DNA from: Oscillospiraceae bacterium
GTDB lineage: Bacteria; Bacillota; Clostridia; Oscillospirales; Oscillospiraceae
Length of the DNA stretch: 5,435 nt
Assembly: GCA_017480395.1 (NCBI GenBank)
Contig: JAFVAS010000196.1
Location: 1 to 5,435, forward strand
Direction of reading: 5' to 3'
Shown here: positions 1 to 5,045 of the stretch, piece after piece
Layout of the letters: each line of letters begins with the position of its first letter
Numbering within the stretch: the first letter of the stretch is position 1
Made by a program: the position numbers and the translations under genes
Notes under the pieces: generated by a model
Seen by the model: the letters and a program-made list of their open reading frames with translations, nothing else
Told to the model about the DNA's origin: nothing
The model's database searches: none

Positions 1-1622
1 GCAAAGTGCTGCTCCGCCTGGGCGGCCTGCTCCTCGTTGACGTCCTCGCCGTAAAAGATCGTGACGAACTCCGCCTGGCTCTCCTTTGCGCTGTGGGCCA
101 GGGAGGTCAGCATCTCCCCGATGTCCGGGGAGGTGCCGTGGAGCTTGCCCTCCAGCAGGGCCAGATAGTCCCCGGCGTGGATGTTGAAGCCATCCAGGTC
201 GGAATCACGGGCGGCATAGGTGATCTGGGCGGTCTCCACCCGGTGGGCGGCGTCGATCATGGCGGCGGTGAGGGCGTCCTCCTCCGCGTCCAGATCCACC
301 GCCATCATGGCGGCGATGCCCTGGGGGACGGTCTTGGTCTCGATGACCACCACCTTGCGCTCCTCACAAAGGGGAATGCATTGCTGGGCGGCCATGATGA
401 TATTCTTGTTGTTGGGCAGCACATAGACCACCTCGGCAGGGGTGTGGTCAATGACCTTCAGCAAATCCTCGGTGGCGGGATTCATGGTCTGCCCGCCGGA
501 CACCAGGCCGTCCACCCCCAGATCCCGGAAGACGGACTCCAGCCCCTCTCCGGCGGCGACGGCCACAAAGCCGTATTTCCGCTCGCTGGGATAGATGACC
601 CGCTCCGGCTCGCTCTCATACTGCCTGGCCTCCATCGCCTCCAGCTCCTGCTCCACGGCGTCCAGGTCGTCGGTGGACTGGACATGCCGTCCGGCAGCCA
701 GCTCCTCCTGCTGGGTGCGCATGTTCTCGATCTTGGCCAGCTCCAGCGTACCGTATTTCTGGGACTCGGTCAGGGCGACACCCGGCGTATCGGTGTGGAC
801 GTGCACTTTAAAGGCCTCGTCGTCCTCCGCAATGACCAGGCTGTCGCCGATGCTGTTCAGGTAGGCCCGCAGGGGGTTCAGGTCGATATCCGGGGATGCC
901 TTGCGGACGATATAGACGGTGTCGAAGGCGAAGGTGATGTCCTCGTCGCCGATCTCGGCAAAGTCCGCCCTGTCCTTGACCTCCGGCTCCTCGGAGCGGG
1001 CCATGGGCTCCCCCAGCAGGCAGGCCAGCATCCCGGAGAGGATGACCACAAAGCCCTTTCCGCCGGCGTCCACCACCCCGGCCTTTTTCAGCACCGGGTT
1101 CTGGTTCACCGTGTCGGCCAGGGCCTCCTCGCCCCGCTGGATGGTGTGCTCCAGCACAAACTGGAAGGAGGCGTTCTCCATGCAGGCCTCGGCGGCCCGC
1201 TCCGCAGCCAGGCGGGAGACGGTGAGGATGGTGCCCTCGGCGGGCTTCATCACCGCGCCGTAGGCGGCGGCAACCCCCTCGGACAGGGCGGCGGCAAAGT
1301 CCACACCGTCCATGGTCTCCTTCTCCTTCAGCTCCCGGGCGAGGCCGCGGAAGAGCAGCGAGAGGATGACGCCGGAGTTGCCCCGGGCGCCCCGGAGCAG
1401 CGCGGAGGCGGCGACGTGGGCCACCTCCCCCACGGAGCGCACCCGGTTGTCGGCCAGGGCGGTGACGGCGGCGGAGATGGTCATGCTCATATTGGTGCCG
1501 GTGTCCCCGTCGGGCACCGGGAAAACATTCAAATCGTTGATGGCCTGCTTCTCCGCCTGGAGGGCGGCGCTGCCATAACGGATCATGGTGGCGAACTGCG
1601 CACCATCGATGATGTCAATCAT
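1..1622 (-). CDS. fakA: Fatty-acid kinase catalytic subunit FakA (DAK2/YloV family), C-terminus cut by window edge
   Basis: Cytosolic ATP-dependent kinase subunit. In the family it works with a DegV-type fatty-acid-binding protein (FakB) to make acyl-phosphate from free fatty acids for phospholipid synthesis; no FakB gene is visible here. Of the protein, 540 complete codons are seen; the family is about 550 aa, so only a short tail is missing. Residues 1-200 are the DhaL/DAK2 nucleotide domain: NVFPVPDGDTGTNM carries the Mg/ATP aspartates Asp38 and Asp40, followed by RGARGNSGVILS (77-88), KPAEGTILTV (126-135) and DAGGKG (185-190). Residues about 220-305 are the middle domain with HVHTDTPG (His274, His276) and KIENMR. 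An acidic linker (303-340) leads to the DegV-like C-domain with KYGFVAVAAGEG (349-360) and GGQTMNPATED (377-385). ATG at 1622 is preceded by AAAGGAAG at good spacing. It lies 59 bp behind the Asp23-family gene, probably co-transcribed. Oddity: Asp234 sits where the family has a metal-site Cys. The family call is secure; substrate is inferred. Confidence 0.93.
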   Translation of the reverse strand, partial: MIDIIDGAQFATMIRYGSAALQAEKQAINDLNVFPVPDGDTGTNMSMTISAAVTALADNRVRSVGEVAHVAASALLRGARGNSGVILSLLFRGLARELKEKETMDGVDFAAALSEGVAAAYGAVMKPAEGTILTVSRLAAERAAEACMENASFQFVLEHTIQRGEEALADTVNQNPVLKKAGVVDAGGKGFVVILSGMLACLLGEPMARSEEPEVKDRADFAEIGDEDITFAFDTVYIVRKASPDIDLNPLRAYLNSIGDSLVIAEDDEAFKVHVHTDTPGVALTESQKYGTLELAKIENMRTQQEELAAGRHVQSTDDLDAVEQELEAMEARQYESEPERVIYPSERKYGFVAVAAGEGLESVFRDLGVDGLVSGGQTMNPATEDLLKVIDHTPAEVVYVLPNNKNIIMAAQQCIPLCEERKVVVIETKTVPQGIAAMMAVDLDAEEDALTAAMIDAAHRVETAQITYAARDSDLDGFNIHAGDYLALLEGKLHGTSPDIGEMLTSLAHSAKESQAEFVTIFYGEDVNEEQAAQAEQHF

Positions 1623-1651
1623 GTCTTTTCTTCCTTTCGGCACAGGTTCGT

Positions 1652-1678
1652 TTCGCCCCGCTCAGCGACGGCGGCGAA
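1652..1678 (-). other. Hairpin in the spacer between the Asp23-family gene and fakA
   Basis: The arms TTCGCCCCG and CGGCGGCGAA pair with a single bulged C around an 8-nt loop. The hairpin lies just after the stop codon of the upstream gene and about 15 nt before the fakA ribosome binding site. There is no U-tract, so it is not a standard terminator. It could damp read-through or mark an mRNA processing site, or it could be chance in GC-rich DNA. Confidence 0.35.
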
Positions 1679-1681
1679 CAC

Positions 1682-2032
1682 TCAGGAGAACGAGATGGAG
1701 TCGATAAAAATCTCCACACTCCGCACCGGAACGCCGGTGTATTGCTGCACCGTATAGGTGACCTCATTGGTGATGGCGCTGCTGATTGCGGCGATGTTTA
1801 CGCCGCTGTCCACAATGATGTGCAGGTCGATGGTCACGCTGCCATCCTCGTTGGGGGTGACCTTCACGCCCTTGGCCATGGACTCCCGGCGCAGCAGATG
1901 CACCAGGCCATCGGTCTTGGAGCGCACGGCCATTCCCTTCACGCCGAAGCAATTGGTGGCGATGACGCCCGCAAGCTGGGTGAATACGTCGTTGCTGATG
2001 ACCAGGTTGCCCTTTTCCATCTGGATCTTCAT
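1682..2032 (-). CDS. yloU: Asp23/Gls24 family envelope stress-response protein (YloU-like)
   Basis: Small protein of 116 aa, the usual length for YloU-type Asp23/Gls24 proteins (about 120 aa). The family pattern is clear: GNLVISNDVFTQLAGVIA at 8-25, FGVKGMA at 29-35, a basic middle KGVKVTPNEDGSVTIDLHI (54-72), then VDSGVNIAAISSAI and a C-terminal QQYTGVPVRSVEIFIDSI. No signal peptide or membrane span is seen, so it is probably cytoplasmic or membrane-associated through partners. Its biochemical role is poorly known; the family is linked to envelope stress and, by gene neighbourhood, to the fatty-acid kinase that follows here. ATG at 2032 is chosen because AAGGGAAG lies 9 nt upstream. An in-frame ATG at 2077 would add 15 unconserved residues and lies about 12 nt past the promoter -10, so it is unlikely. 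It heads a probable two-gene operon with fakA. Confidence 0.92.
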   Translation of the reverse strand: MKIQMEKGNLVISNDVFTQLAGVIATNCFGVKGMAVRSKTDGLVHLLRRESMAKGVKVTPNEDGSVTIDLHIIVDSGVNIAAISSAITNEVTYTVQQYTGVPVRSVEIFIDSISFS

Positions 2033-2088
2033 ATGGTAGCACTTCCCTTCTGCGCCCGATGTGGCGCACCAGTCCATAATATATCCCT

Positions 2089-2117
2089 ATTCTATGCCAT
2101 TTCACCCAAAAATACAA
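2089..2117 (-). promoter_or_regulatory. Sigma-A promoter of the yloU-fakA operon
   Basis: On the minus strand, TTGTAT (2117-2112) and TAGAAT (2094-2089) are separated by exactly 17 nt. Transcription would begin near 2082, giving a leader of about 50 nt before ATG 2032. The -35 matches four of six consensus bases and the -10 five of six. The neighbouring tRNA promoter points the other way, with 31 bp between the two -35 boxes. Confidence 0.65.
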
Positions 2118-2148
2118 GAGGCAAAATCACACCCGGCCCGGTCGGGAT

Positions 2149-2177
2149 TTGACATCCCCGCTTTTGCGTGGTAAAAT
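2149..2177 (+). promoter_or_regulatory. Strong sigma-A promoter of tRNA-Leu
   Basis: A perfect TTGACA (2149-2154), a 17-nt spacer and TAAAAT (2172-2177) lie immediately upstream of the tRNA. The predicted start near 2184 leaves only about 8 nt of 5' leader for RNase P to remove. A near-consensus promoter is typical of stable RNA genes. Confidence 0.88.
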
Positions 2178-2191
2178 CAGCAGGATCATAT

Positions 2192-2276
2192 GCGCCTGTG
2201 ATGGAATTGGTAGACATGCGAGATTTAGGTTCTCGTGCGGCAACGCGTGTGGGTTCGAGTCCCTTCAGGCGCACCA
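2192..2276 (+). tRNA. tRNA-Leu, anticodon UAG, with encoded CCA
   Basis: This 85-nt class II tRNA folds well. The acceptor GCGCCTG pairs with CAGGCGC (2266-2272), with discriminator A2273 as expected for leucine, followed by an encoded CCA. The D-arm is ATG/CAT around GAATTGGTAGA. The anticodon stem CGAGA/TCTCG encloses TTTAGGT, giving anticodon TAG at 2226-2228, which reads CUN leucine codons. The long variable arm (2236-2248) has a GCG/CGC stem with a GCAA loop. The T-loop is TTCGAGT. The T-stem GTGGG/CCCTT is weak, with one G-U pair and one U-U mismatch. The gene stands alone, not in a tRNA cluster, and is followed directly by a terminator. Confidence 0.97.
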
Positions 2277-2311
2277 AAAAGAGAGACACACTCTTGTGTG
2301 TCTCTCTTTTT
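2276..2311. terminator. Bidirectional intrinsic terminator (tRNA-Leu and convergent PLP-enzyme operon)
   Basis: A 16-bp perfect inverted repeat, AAAAAGAGAGACACAC and its complement, surrounds the loop TCTT. Read in either direction it ends in a run of five U, so it can stop both the tRNA transcript and the opposing operon, whose last stop codon ends 27 bp away at 2339. The first A of the repeat is the final A of the tRNA CCA end, so the tRNA trailer consists of little more than the terminator. Confidence 0.93.
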
Positions 2312-2338
2312 GGCTCCACCCAGGGATGAAGTATTCGT

Positions 2339-3529
2339 TCAATTCTCCTTTTTTCGCTCCGCCACGGCGGAGGCCAGCTGATCCAGCGCCTGGGTCAGGG
2401 TCCTGCGGGTACAGGCCAGAACCACGCGCTGGTACTGCTCCGAGGCGGCGCCGAAGATGTGCCCGGCGTCCAGCCAGAGCTTGGCCCGGTTTATCACCAG
2501 GTCGTTCAGCTCCTCCTTTGTCAGCCCCAGACCGGAGCAGTCCAGCCAGGCGAAATAGGTGCCCTCCGGCTCGATCAACCGGATCTCCGGGAGGCGCTCC
2601 GCCAGATAGTCCCGCAGGAAGGCCAAATTTCCCTCCAGATAGTCCTTCACCGCGTCCAGCCAGTCCCCGCCGGTCTCGTAGGCGACCCGGCAGGCCAGCA
2701 GCCCCAGGGTGTTGAGCTGGGAATATCCGGCGGCGTCCACCTGGTGCCGGAACTGCCCCCGCAGCGCCTCCGACGGGATGAAGATGTTGGACACCTGCAA
2801 GCCCGCCAGATTGAAGGTCTTGCTGGGGGCGGTGCAGATCACCAGCTGCTCCCGGATCTCCCCCTCCAGCGACGCGGCGGAGGTAAAGGTACGCCCCGGC
2901 CGAACGAAGTCACAATGGATCTCATCGGCGACCAGTACCACATGGTATTGTACGCACAGATCGGCCAGCCGCCGCAGCTCCTCCCGGCTCCAGACCCGGC
3001 CCACCGGGTTGTGGGGGGAGCAGAGCAGCAGCAGACGCACCCGCTCCGTCCGGAGCTTCTCCTCCAGATCGGCGAAATCGATTTCATAGCGGCCATCCCG
3101 GTTGACCAGCTCGCTGTTGACCAGTCGTCGGCCGTTGTCCTGAATGACCTCGTGGAAGGGATAATAGACCGGGTTCTGAATCAGCACCGCGTCGCCGGGT
3201 TCGGTGAAGGCCTTGACGGCCATGGCCAGGGCAAAAACCACCCCCGGGGTCTTGATGAGCCACTCCGGCCGGGGGCTCCAGCCGCAGCGGACGGAAAACC
3301 AGGCGCGCAGCGCCTCAAAATAGTCCTGCTTGGTCTCTGTATAGCCGAAGATGCCGTGCTGCACCCGCTCGATCAGCGCCTGCTGGATGGTGGGTGCCAC
3401 CGGGAAGTCCATGTCCGCCACCCACAGGGGGAGGACATCCCCGGGTCGGCCCCGCTCCACCGCAAAATCATATTTCAGGCTGTCGGTGTTCCGGCGCTGG
3501 ATCTCCCGGTCAAAGTCAAATCCGCTCAT
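2339..3529 (-). CDS. patB: MalY/PatB-type PLP-dependent C-S beta-lyase (cystathionine beta-lyase family)
   Basis: Fold-type I PLP enzyme of 396 aa, normal for MalY/PatB (about 390). The family splits L-cystathionine (and cysteine) to homocysteine (or H2S), pyruvate and ammonia in the cytosol. Diagnostic motifs, numbered from ATG 3529: LPLWVADMDFP (33-43), HGIFGYT (58-64), TPGVVFALAMAVKAFTEPGD (94-113), CSPHNPVGR with Asn174, ADEIHCDF with Asp202, APSKTFNLAGLQ with the PLP lysine Lys237, EGTYFAWLDC (322-331) and the carboxylate-binding Arg375. An upstream GTG at 3538 is rejected: it lies one base from the GGAGG, whereas ATG 3529 has GGAGGAG 8 nt upstream. The start is 5 bp past the preceding gene, and its ribosome site lies inside that gene's last codons, implying translational coupling. 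Oddity: the usual RLN near the C-terminus reads RVV. An ordinary aminotransferase role cannot be excluded. Confidence 0.92.
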   Translation of the reverse strand: MSGFDFDREIQRRNTDSLKYDFAVERGRPGDVLPLWVADMDFPVAPTIQQALIERVQHGIFGYTETKQDYFEALRAWFSVRCGWSPRPEWLIKTPGVVFALAMAVKAFTEPGDAVLIQNPVYYPFHEVIQDNGRRLVNSELVNRDGRYEIDFADLEEKLRTERVRLLLLCSPHNPVGRVWSREELRRLADLCVQYHVVLVADEIHCDFVRPGRTFTSAASLEGEIREQLVICTAPSKTFNLAGLQVSNIFIPSEALRGQFRHQVDAAGYSQLNTLGLLACRVAYETGGDWLDAVKDYLEGNLAFLRDYLAERLPEIRLIEPEGTYFAWLDCSGLGLTKEELNDLVINRAKLWLDAGHIFGAASEQYQRVVLACTRRTLTQALDQLASAVAERKKEN

Positions 3530-3534
3530 TGTCC

Positions 3535-4686
3535 TCACTCCTCCAGTGCCTGCCGCAGGTCGGCGATGATATCGTCCGGGTGCTCCAGCCCCACGGAGAG
3601 GCGGAGCAGCGTATCCGTGATGCCCAGATGCTCCCGCATCGCCTGGGGCACATCGGGATGGGTCTGCACCATGGGGTAGGTCAGCAGGGACTCGGTGCCG
3701 CCGAGGCTCTCGGCGAAGGTGATGAGCTTGATCCGCTCCAGCACCCGCAGGGCGGTCTCCGCCGTGTCCGTGCGGAAGGAGATCATGCTGCCAAAGCCCC
3801 GGGCCTGCCCGGCGTTGACGGCGTGGCCGGGGTGCTCCGGCAGGCCGACATAGTAGACCTCCCGGATGCGGGGGTGCGCCTTGAGCCAGCCGGCCACCTG
3901 GAGGGAATTTTGCTGCTGGCGCTCCATGCGGATGGCCAGGGTCTTGATGCCCCGCATGACCAGCCAGCTGTCAAAGGGGGCCAGCACGCCGCCGGTGGTC
4001 TTGGAGATCAGCCGCAGCCGATCCCCCAGCTCCTTAGAGGCGGTGCAGAGAAAGCCGGAGATGGTGTCGTTGTGTCCGGACAGGAATTTGCTGCCGCTGT
4101 GGACGACGACGTCCGCCCCCAGGGCAAGGGGATTCTGAAAATAGGGAGAGAGAAAGGTGTTGTCCACGATCAGGGCGAGGCCGTGCGCCTTCGCCAGGGC
4201 GGAGATTTTGCGCAGGTCGGTGACGTTCATCATCGGGTTGGATGGGGTCTCCAGATAGATGGCCCGGGTCTCCGGCCGAACCGCCGCCTCCACAACGGAG
4301 AGGTCGGTGGTGTCCAGATAGTCAACGCGCAGGCCGTTCTTGGTGCTGATGAAGGTGTGCAGCCGGGTGACGCCGCCATAGAGGTCCTCCGAGCAGATGA
4401 TGTGGTCGCCCGGGGCGAACAGCTCAAAGACCGCGCTGATGGCCGCCATCCCCGAGGAGAAGGCGACGCAGGCCGCCGCCCCCTCCAGGGAGGCGACCAC
4501 CTGCTCCAGCCGGGTCCGGGTGGGGTTGGACTCCCGGGTGTAGTCAAAGCCGCTGGCATTGTGGCCGGGCTTGATATGGCTGAAGGACGCGGTCTGATAA
4601 ATGGGATAGCTGATGGAGCGGTTCTCGTCCAGCAGCCGGTCGGCGGCGTCACCGTGGATACATCGGGTTTCAAACTGTTCGTTCAT
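3535..4686 (-). CDS. Cys/Met-metabolism PLP enzyme (cystathionine gamma-synthase/gamma-lyase family)
   Basis: PLP-dependent trans-sulfuration enzyme, 383 aa, typical for the family (380-400). Motifs: TRCIHGD at the N-terminus, FDYTRESNPTR with Tyr49 and Arg51 (PLP phosphate contacts from the partner subunit), FSSGMAAI (76-83), SEDLYGGVTRL with the PLP-stacking Tyr103, LETPSNP (145-151), IVDNTF with Asp175, HSGSKFLSGHND with catalytic Lys200, ESLGGTESL (326-334) and Arg362 for substrate carboxylate. Gly105 follows the tyrosine where methionine gamma-lyases have Cys, which argues against that activity. Paired with a C-S beta-lyase gene, the best guess is cystathionine gamma-synthase (metB/metI): activated homoserine plus cysteine gives cystathionine, which the next enzyme cleaves to homocysteine. 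A gamma-lyase (mccB type) role remains possible, so no symbol is given. ATG 4686 is preceded by AAAGGAGAG with 6-nt spacing; the in-frame upstream ATG at 4719 is not supported. It is first in the operon. Confidence 0.92.
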   Translation of the reverse strand: MNEQFETRCIHGDAADRLLDENRSISYPIYQTASFSHIKPGHNASGFDYTRESNPTRTRLEQVVASLEGAAACVAFSSGMAAISAVFELFAPGDHIICSEDLYGGVTRLHTFISTKNGLRVDYLDTTDLSVVEAAVRPETRAIYLETPSNPMMNVTDLRKISALAKAHGLALIVDNTFLSPYFQNPLALGADVVVHSGSKFLSGHNDTISGFLCTASKELGDRLRLISKTTGGVLAPFDSWLVMRGIKTLAIRMERQQQNSLQVAGWLKAHPRIREVYYVGLPEHPGHAVNAGQARGFGSMISFRTDTAETALRVLERIKLITFAESLGGTESLLTYPMVQTHPDVPQAMREHLGITDTLLRLSVGLEHPDDIIADLRQALEE

Positions 4687-4740
4687 GGGGTTCTCTCCTT
4701 TTTCAGATTCGATCCGCAACCAAATTCATTCGTGGGGGAA

Positions 4741-4769
4741 ATTATATCACAACTTTTCCCTTTGGAATA
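4741..4769 (-). promoter_or_regulatory. Extended -10 promoter of the PLP-enzyme operon
   Basis: On the minus strand, a consensus TATAAT (4746-4741) is preceded by TGA, giving a TGnTATAAT extended -10. The 17-nt-distant hexamer TATTCC (4769-4764) is a poor -35, which extended -10 promoters tolerate. Transcription would start near 4734, leaving a leader of about 48 nt to ATG 4686. That is too short for a SAM riboswitch or T-box. Confidence 0.72.
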
Positions 4770-4777
4770 ATAGTTGT
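4749..4777. promoter_or_regulatory. Interrupted dyad between -35 and -10 of the PLP-enzyme promoter (candidate operator)
   Basis: The outer arms ACAACT (4749-4754) and AGTTGT (4772-4777) are exact complements, and an inner TTCC/GGAA pair (4756-4759, 4764-4767) surrounds CTTT. The dyad covers the spacer and -35 hexamer of the promoter, where a bound repressor would block RNA polymerase. The binding protein is unknown; the spacing is slightly asymmetric between the inner and outer arms. Confidence 0.4.
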
Positions 4778-4914
4778 TCTGAATGGAACGTTATAGGGCC
4801 AATTTATATCCTTCGCGTTCGCTATGAAGTTTGCCCGCGCAGGCCTCTGGCGGCCCTCTCCCGGGCTCCTTTCGTCAAGTTCCATAAAATTTTGTCAAAA
4901 CGCAAGGATTCACC

Positions 4915-4943
4915 TTGAAAGAAACCGCCCTTTATGATATACT
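4915..4943 (+). promoter_or_regulatory. Sigma-A promoter of the right-edge membrane-protein gene
   Basis: TTGAAA (4915-4920), a 17-nt spacer and TATACT (4938-4943) form a good promoter, with TGA just before the -10 giving the extended form. The predicted start near 4950 yields a 5' leader of about 95 nt that contains two strong hairpins. Confidence 0.75.
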
Positions 4944-4944
4944 T

Positions 4945-4961
4945 GACAAAATACTTTTGTC
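4945..4961. promoter_or_regulatory. GACAAAA/TTTTGTC dyad at the predicted transcription start (candidate operator)
   Basis: GACAAAA and TTTTGTC form perfect 7-bp arms around TAC, beginning two bases past the -10 box and spanning the likely start site. A third copy of TTTTGTC, within the odd palindrome TTTTGTCAAAA, is at 4890-4900, upstream of the -35. Repeated half-sites flanking a promoter suggest a DNA-binding regulator, whose identity is unknown. Confidence 0.45.
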
Positions 4962-4972
4962 CGAAAGGTCAT

Positions 4973-4996
4973 CGGAATGGGGGTACCCCCATTCCG
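4973..4996 (+). repeat. Perfect 24-nt palindrome in the membrane-protein leader
   Basis: The arm CGGAATGGGGGT is followed at once by its exact complement ACCCCCATTCCG. In RNA it would fold into a hairpin of about 10 bp with a small loop; as DNA it is a fully symmetric site. No U-tract follows, so it is not an intrinsic terminator. Confidence 0.85.
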
Positions 4997-5019
4997 CGCT
5001 TCCACGCAGGTGGAAGCGC
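4996..5019 (+). repeat. Perfect 10-bp stem-loop directly abutting the palindrome
   Basis: GCGCTTCCAC (4996-5005) and GTGGAAGCGC (5010-5019) pair perfectly around the loop GCAG. The first G is also the last base of the preceding palindrome, so the two stems are back to back. The structure ends 26 nt before ATG 5046 and leaves the ribosome site single-stranded. Its role may be mRNA protection, regulation, or part of a dispersed intergenic repeat. Confidence 0.85.
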
Positions 5020-5045
5020 AACCGGGCGGCGGTGAGAAATCGGCT

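Larger units (their letters stand above)
4687..5045. other. Divergent regulatory intergenic region, no gene
   Basis: These 359 bp separate two divergently transcribed genes. The left end holds the minus-strand promoter and dyad of the PLP-enzyme operon. The right end holds the plus-strand promoter, an operator-like dyad and two leader hairpins of the membrane-protein gene. Between them (about 4778-4889) I find no open frame with a ribosome site and no RNA gene, only a small GGCC-TCTGGC-GGCC inverted repeat and AT-rich segments. Open frames that cross this region are extensions of antisense frames and lack ribosome sites. Confidence 0.7.

Noticed and set aside
6..1757. 583-codon open frame on the plus strand
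   Set aside because: It is antisense to fakA, which has clear family motifs throughout. The frame stays open because the GC-rich codons opposite rarely make stops, and its translation is low-complexity Gly/Leu/His with no ribosome site.
3536..3538. GTG start codon for the MalY/PatB-like gene overlapping the previous stop
   Set aside because: The GGAGG is only one base from this GTG, too close for initiation. ATG 3529 has ideal spacing and matches the family's N-terminus length.
4687..4740. SAM riboswitch or T-box leader for the PLP-enzyme operon
   Set aside because: There are only about 48 nt between the predicted start and the ATG, and no riboswitch-like stems, T-box sequence or terminator hairpin are visible.
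2459..4770. Two overlapping plus-strand open frames of 406 and 458 codons (2459-3679 and 3394-4770)
   Set aside because: Both lie opposite the two PLP-enzyme genes, have Gly/Pro/Gln-rich unlikely compositions, and lack start-proximal ribosome sites. They are shadow frames of GC-rich genes.
4822..4858. GGCC-TCTGGC-GGCC inverted repeat in the middle of the intergenic region
   Set aside because: The stem is only 4 bp in a GC-rich stretch, with no U-tract and no link to a promoter; chance is the simplest explanation.
4613..4918. 101-codon plus-strand open frame reaching into the intergenic region
   Set aside because: It begins inside the antisense of the trans-sulfuration gene, crosses that operon's promoter, and has no ribosome site or recognisable protein features.
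4943..4948. Consensus TTGACA as a -35 box
   Set aside because: The position 17 nt downstream reads AGGTCA, with no acceptable -10. It overlaps the better-supported -10 TATACT and is instead part of the GACAAAA dyad.
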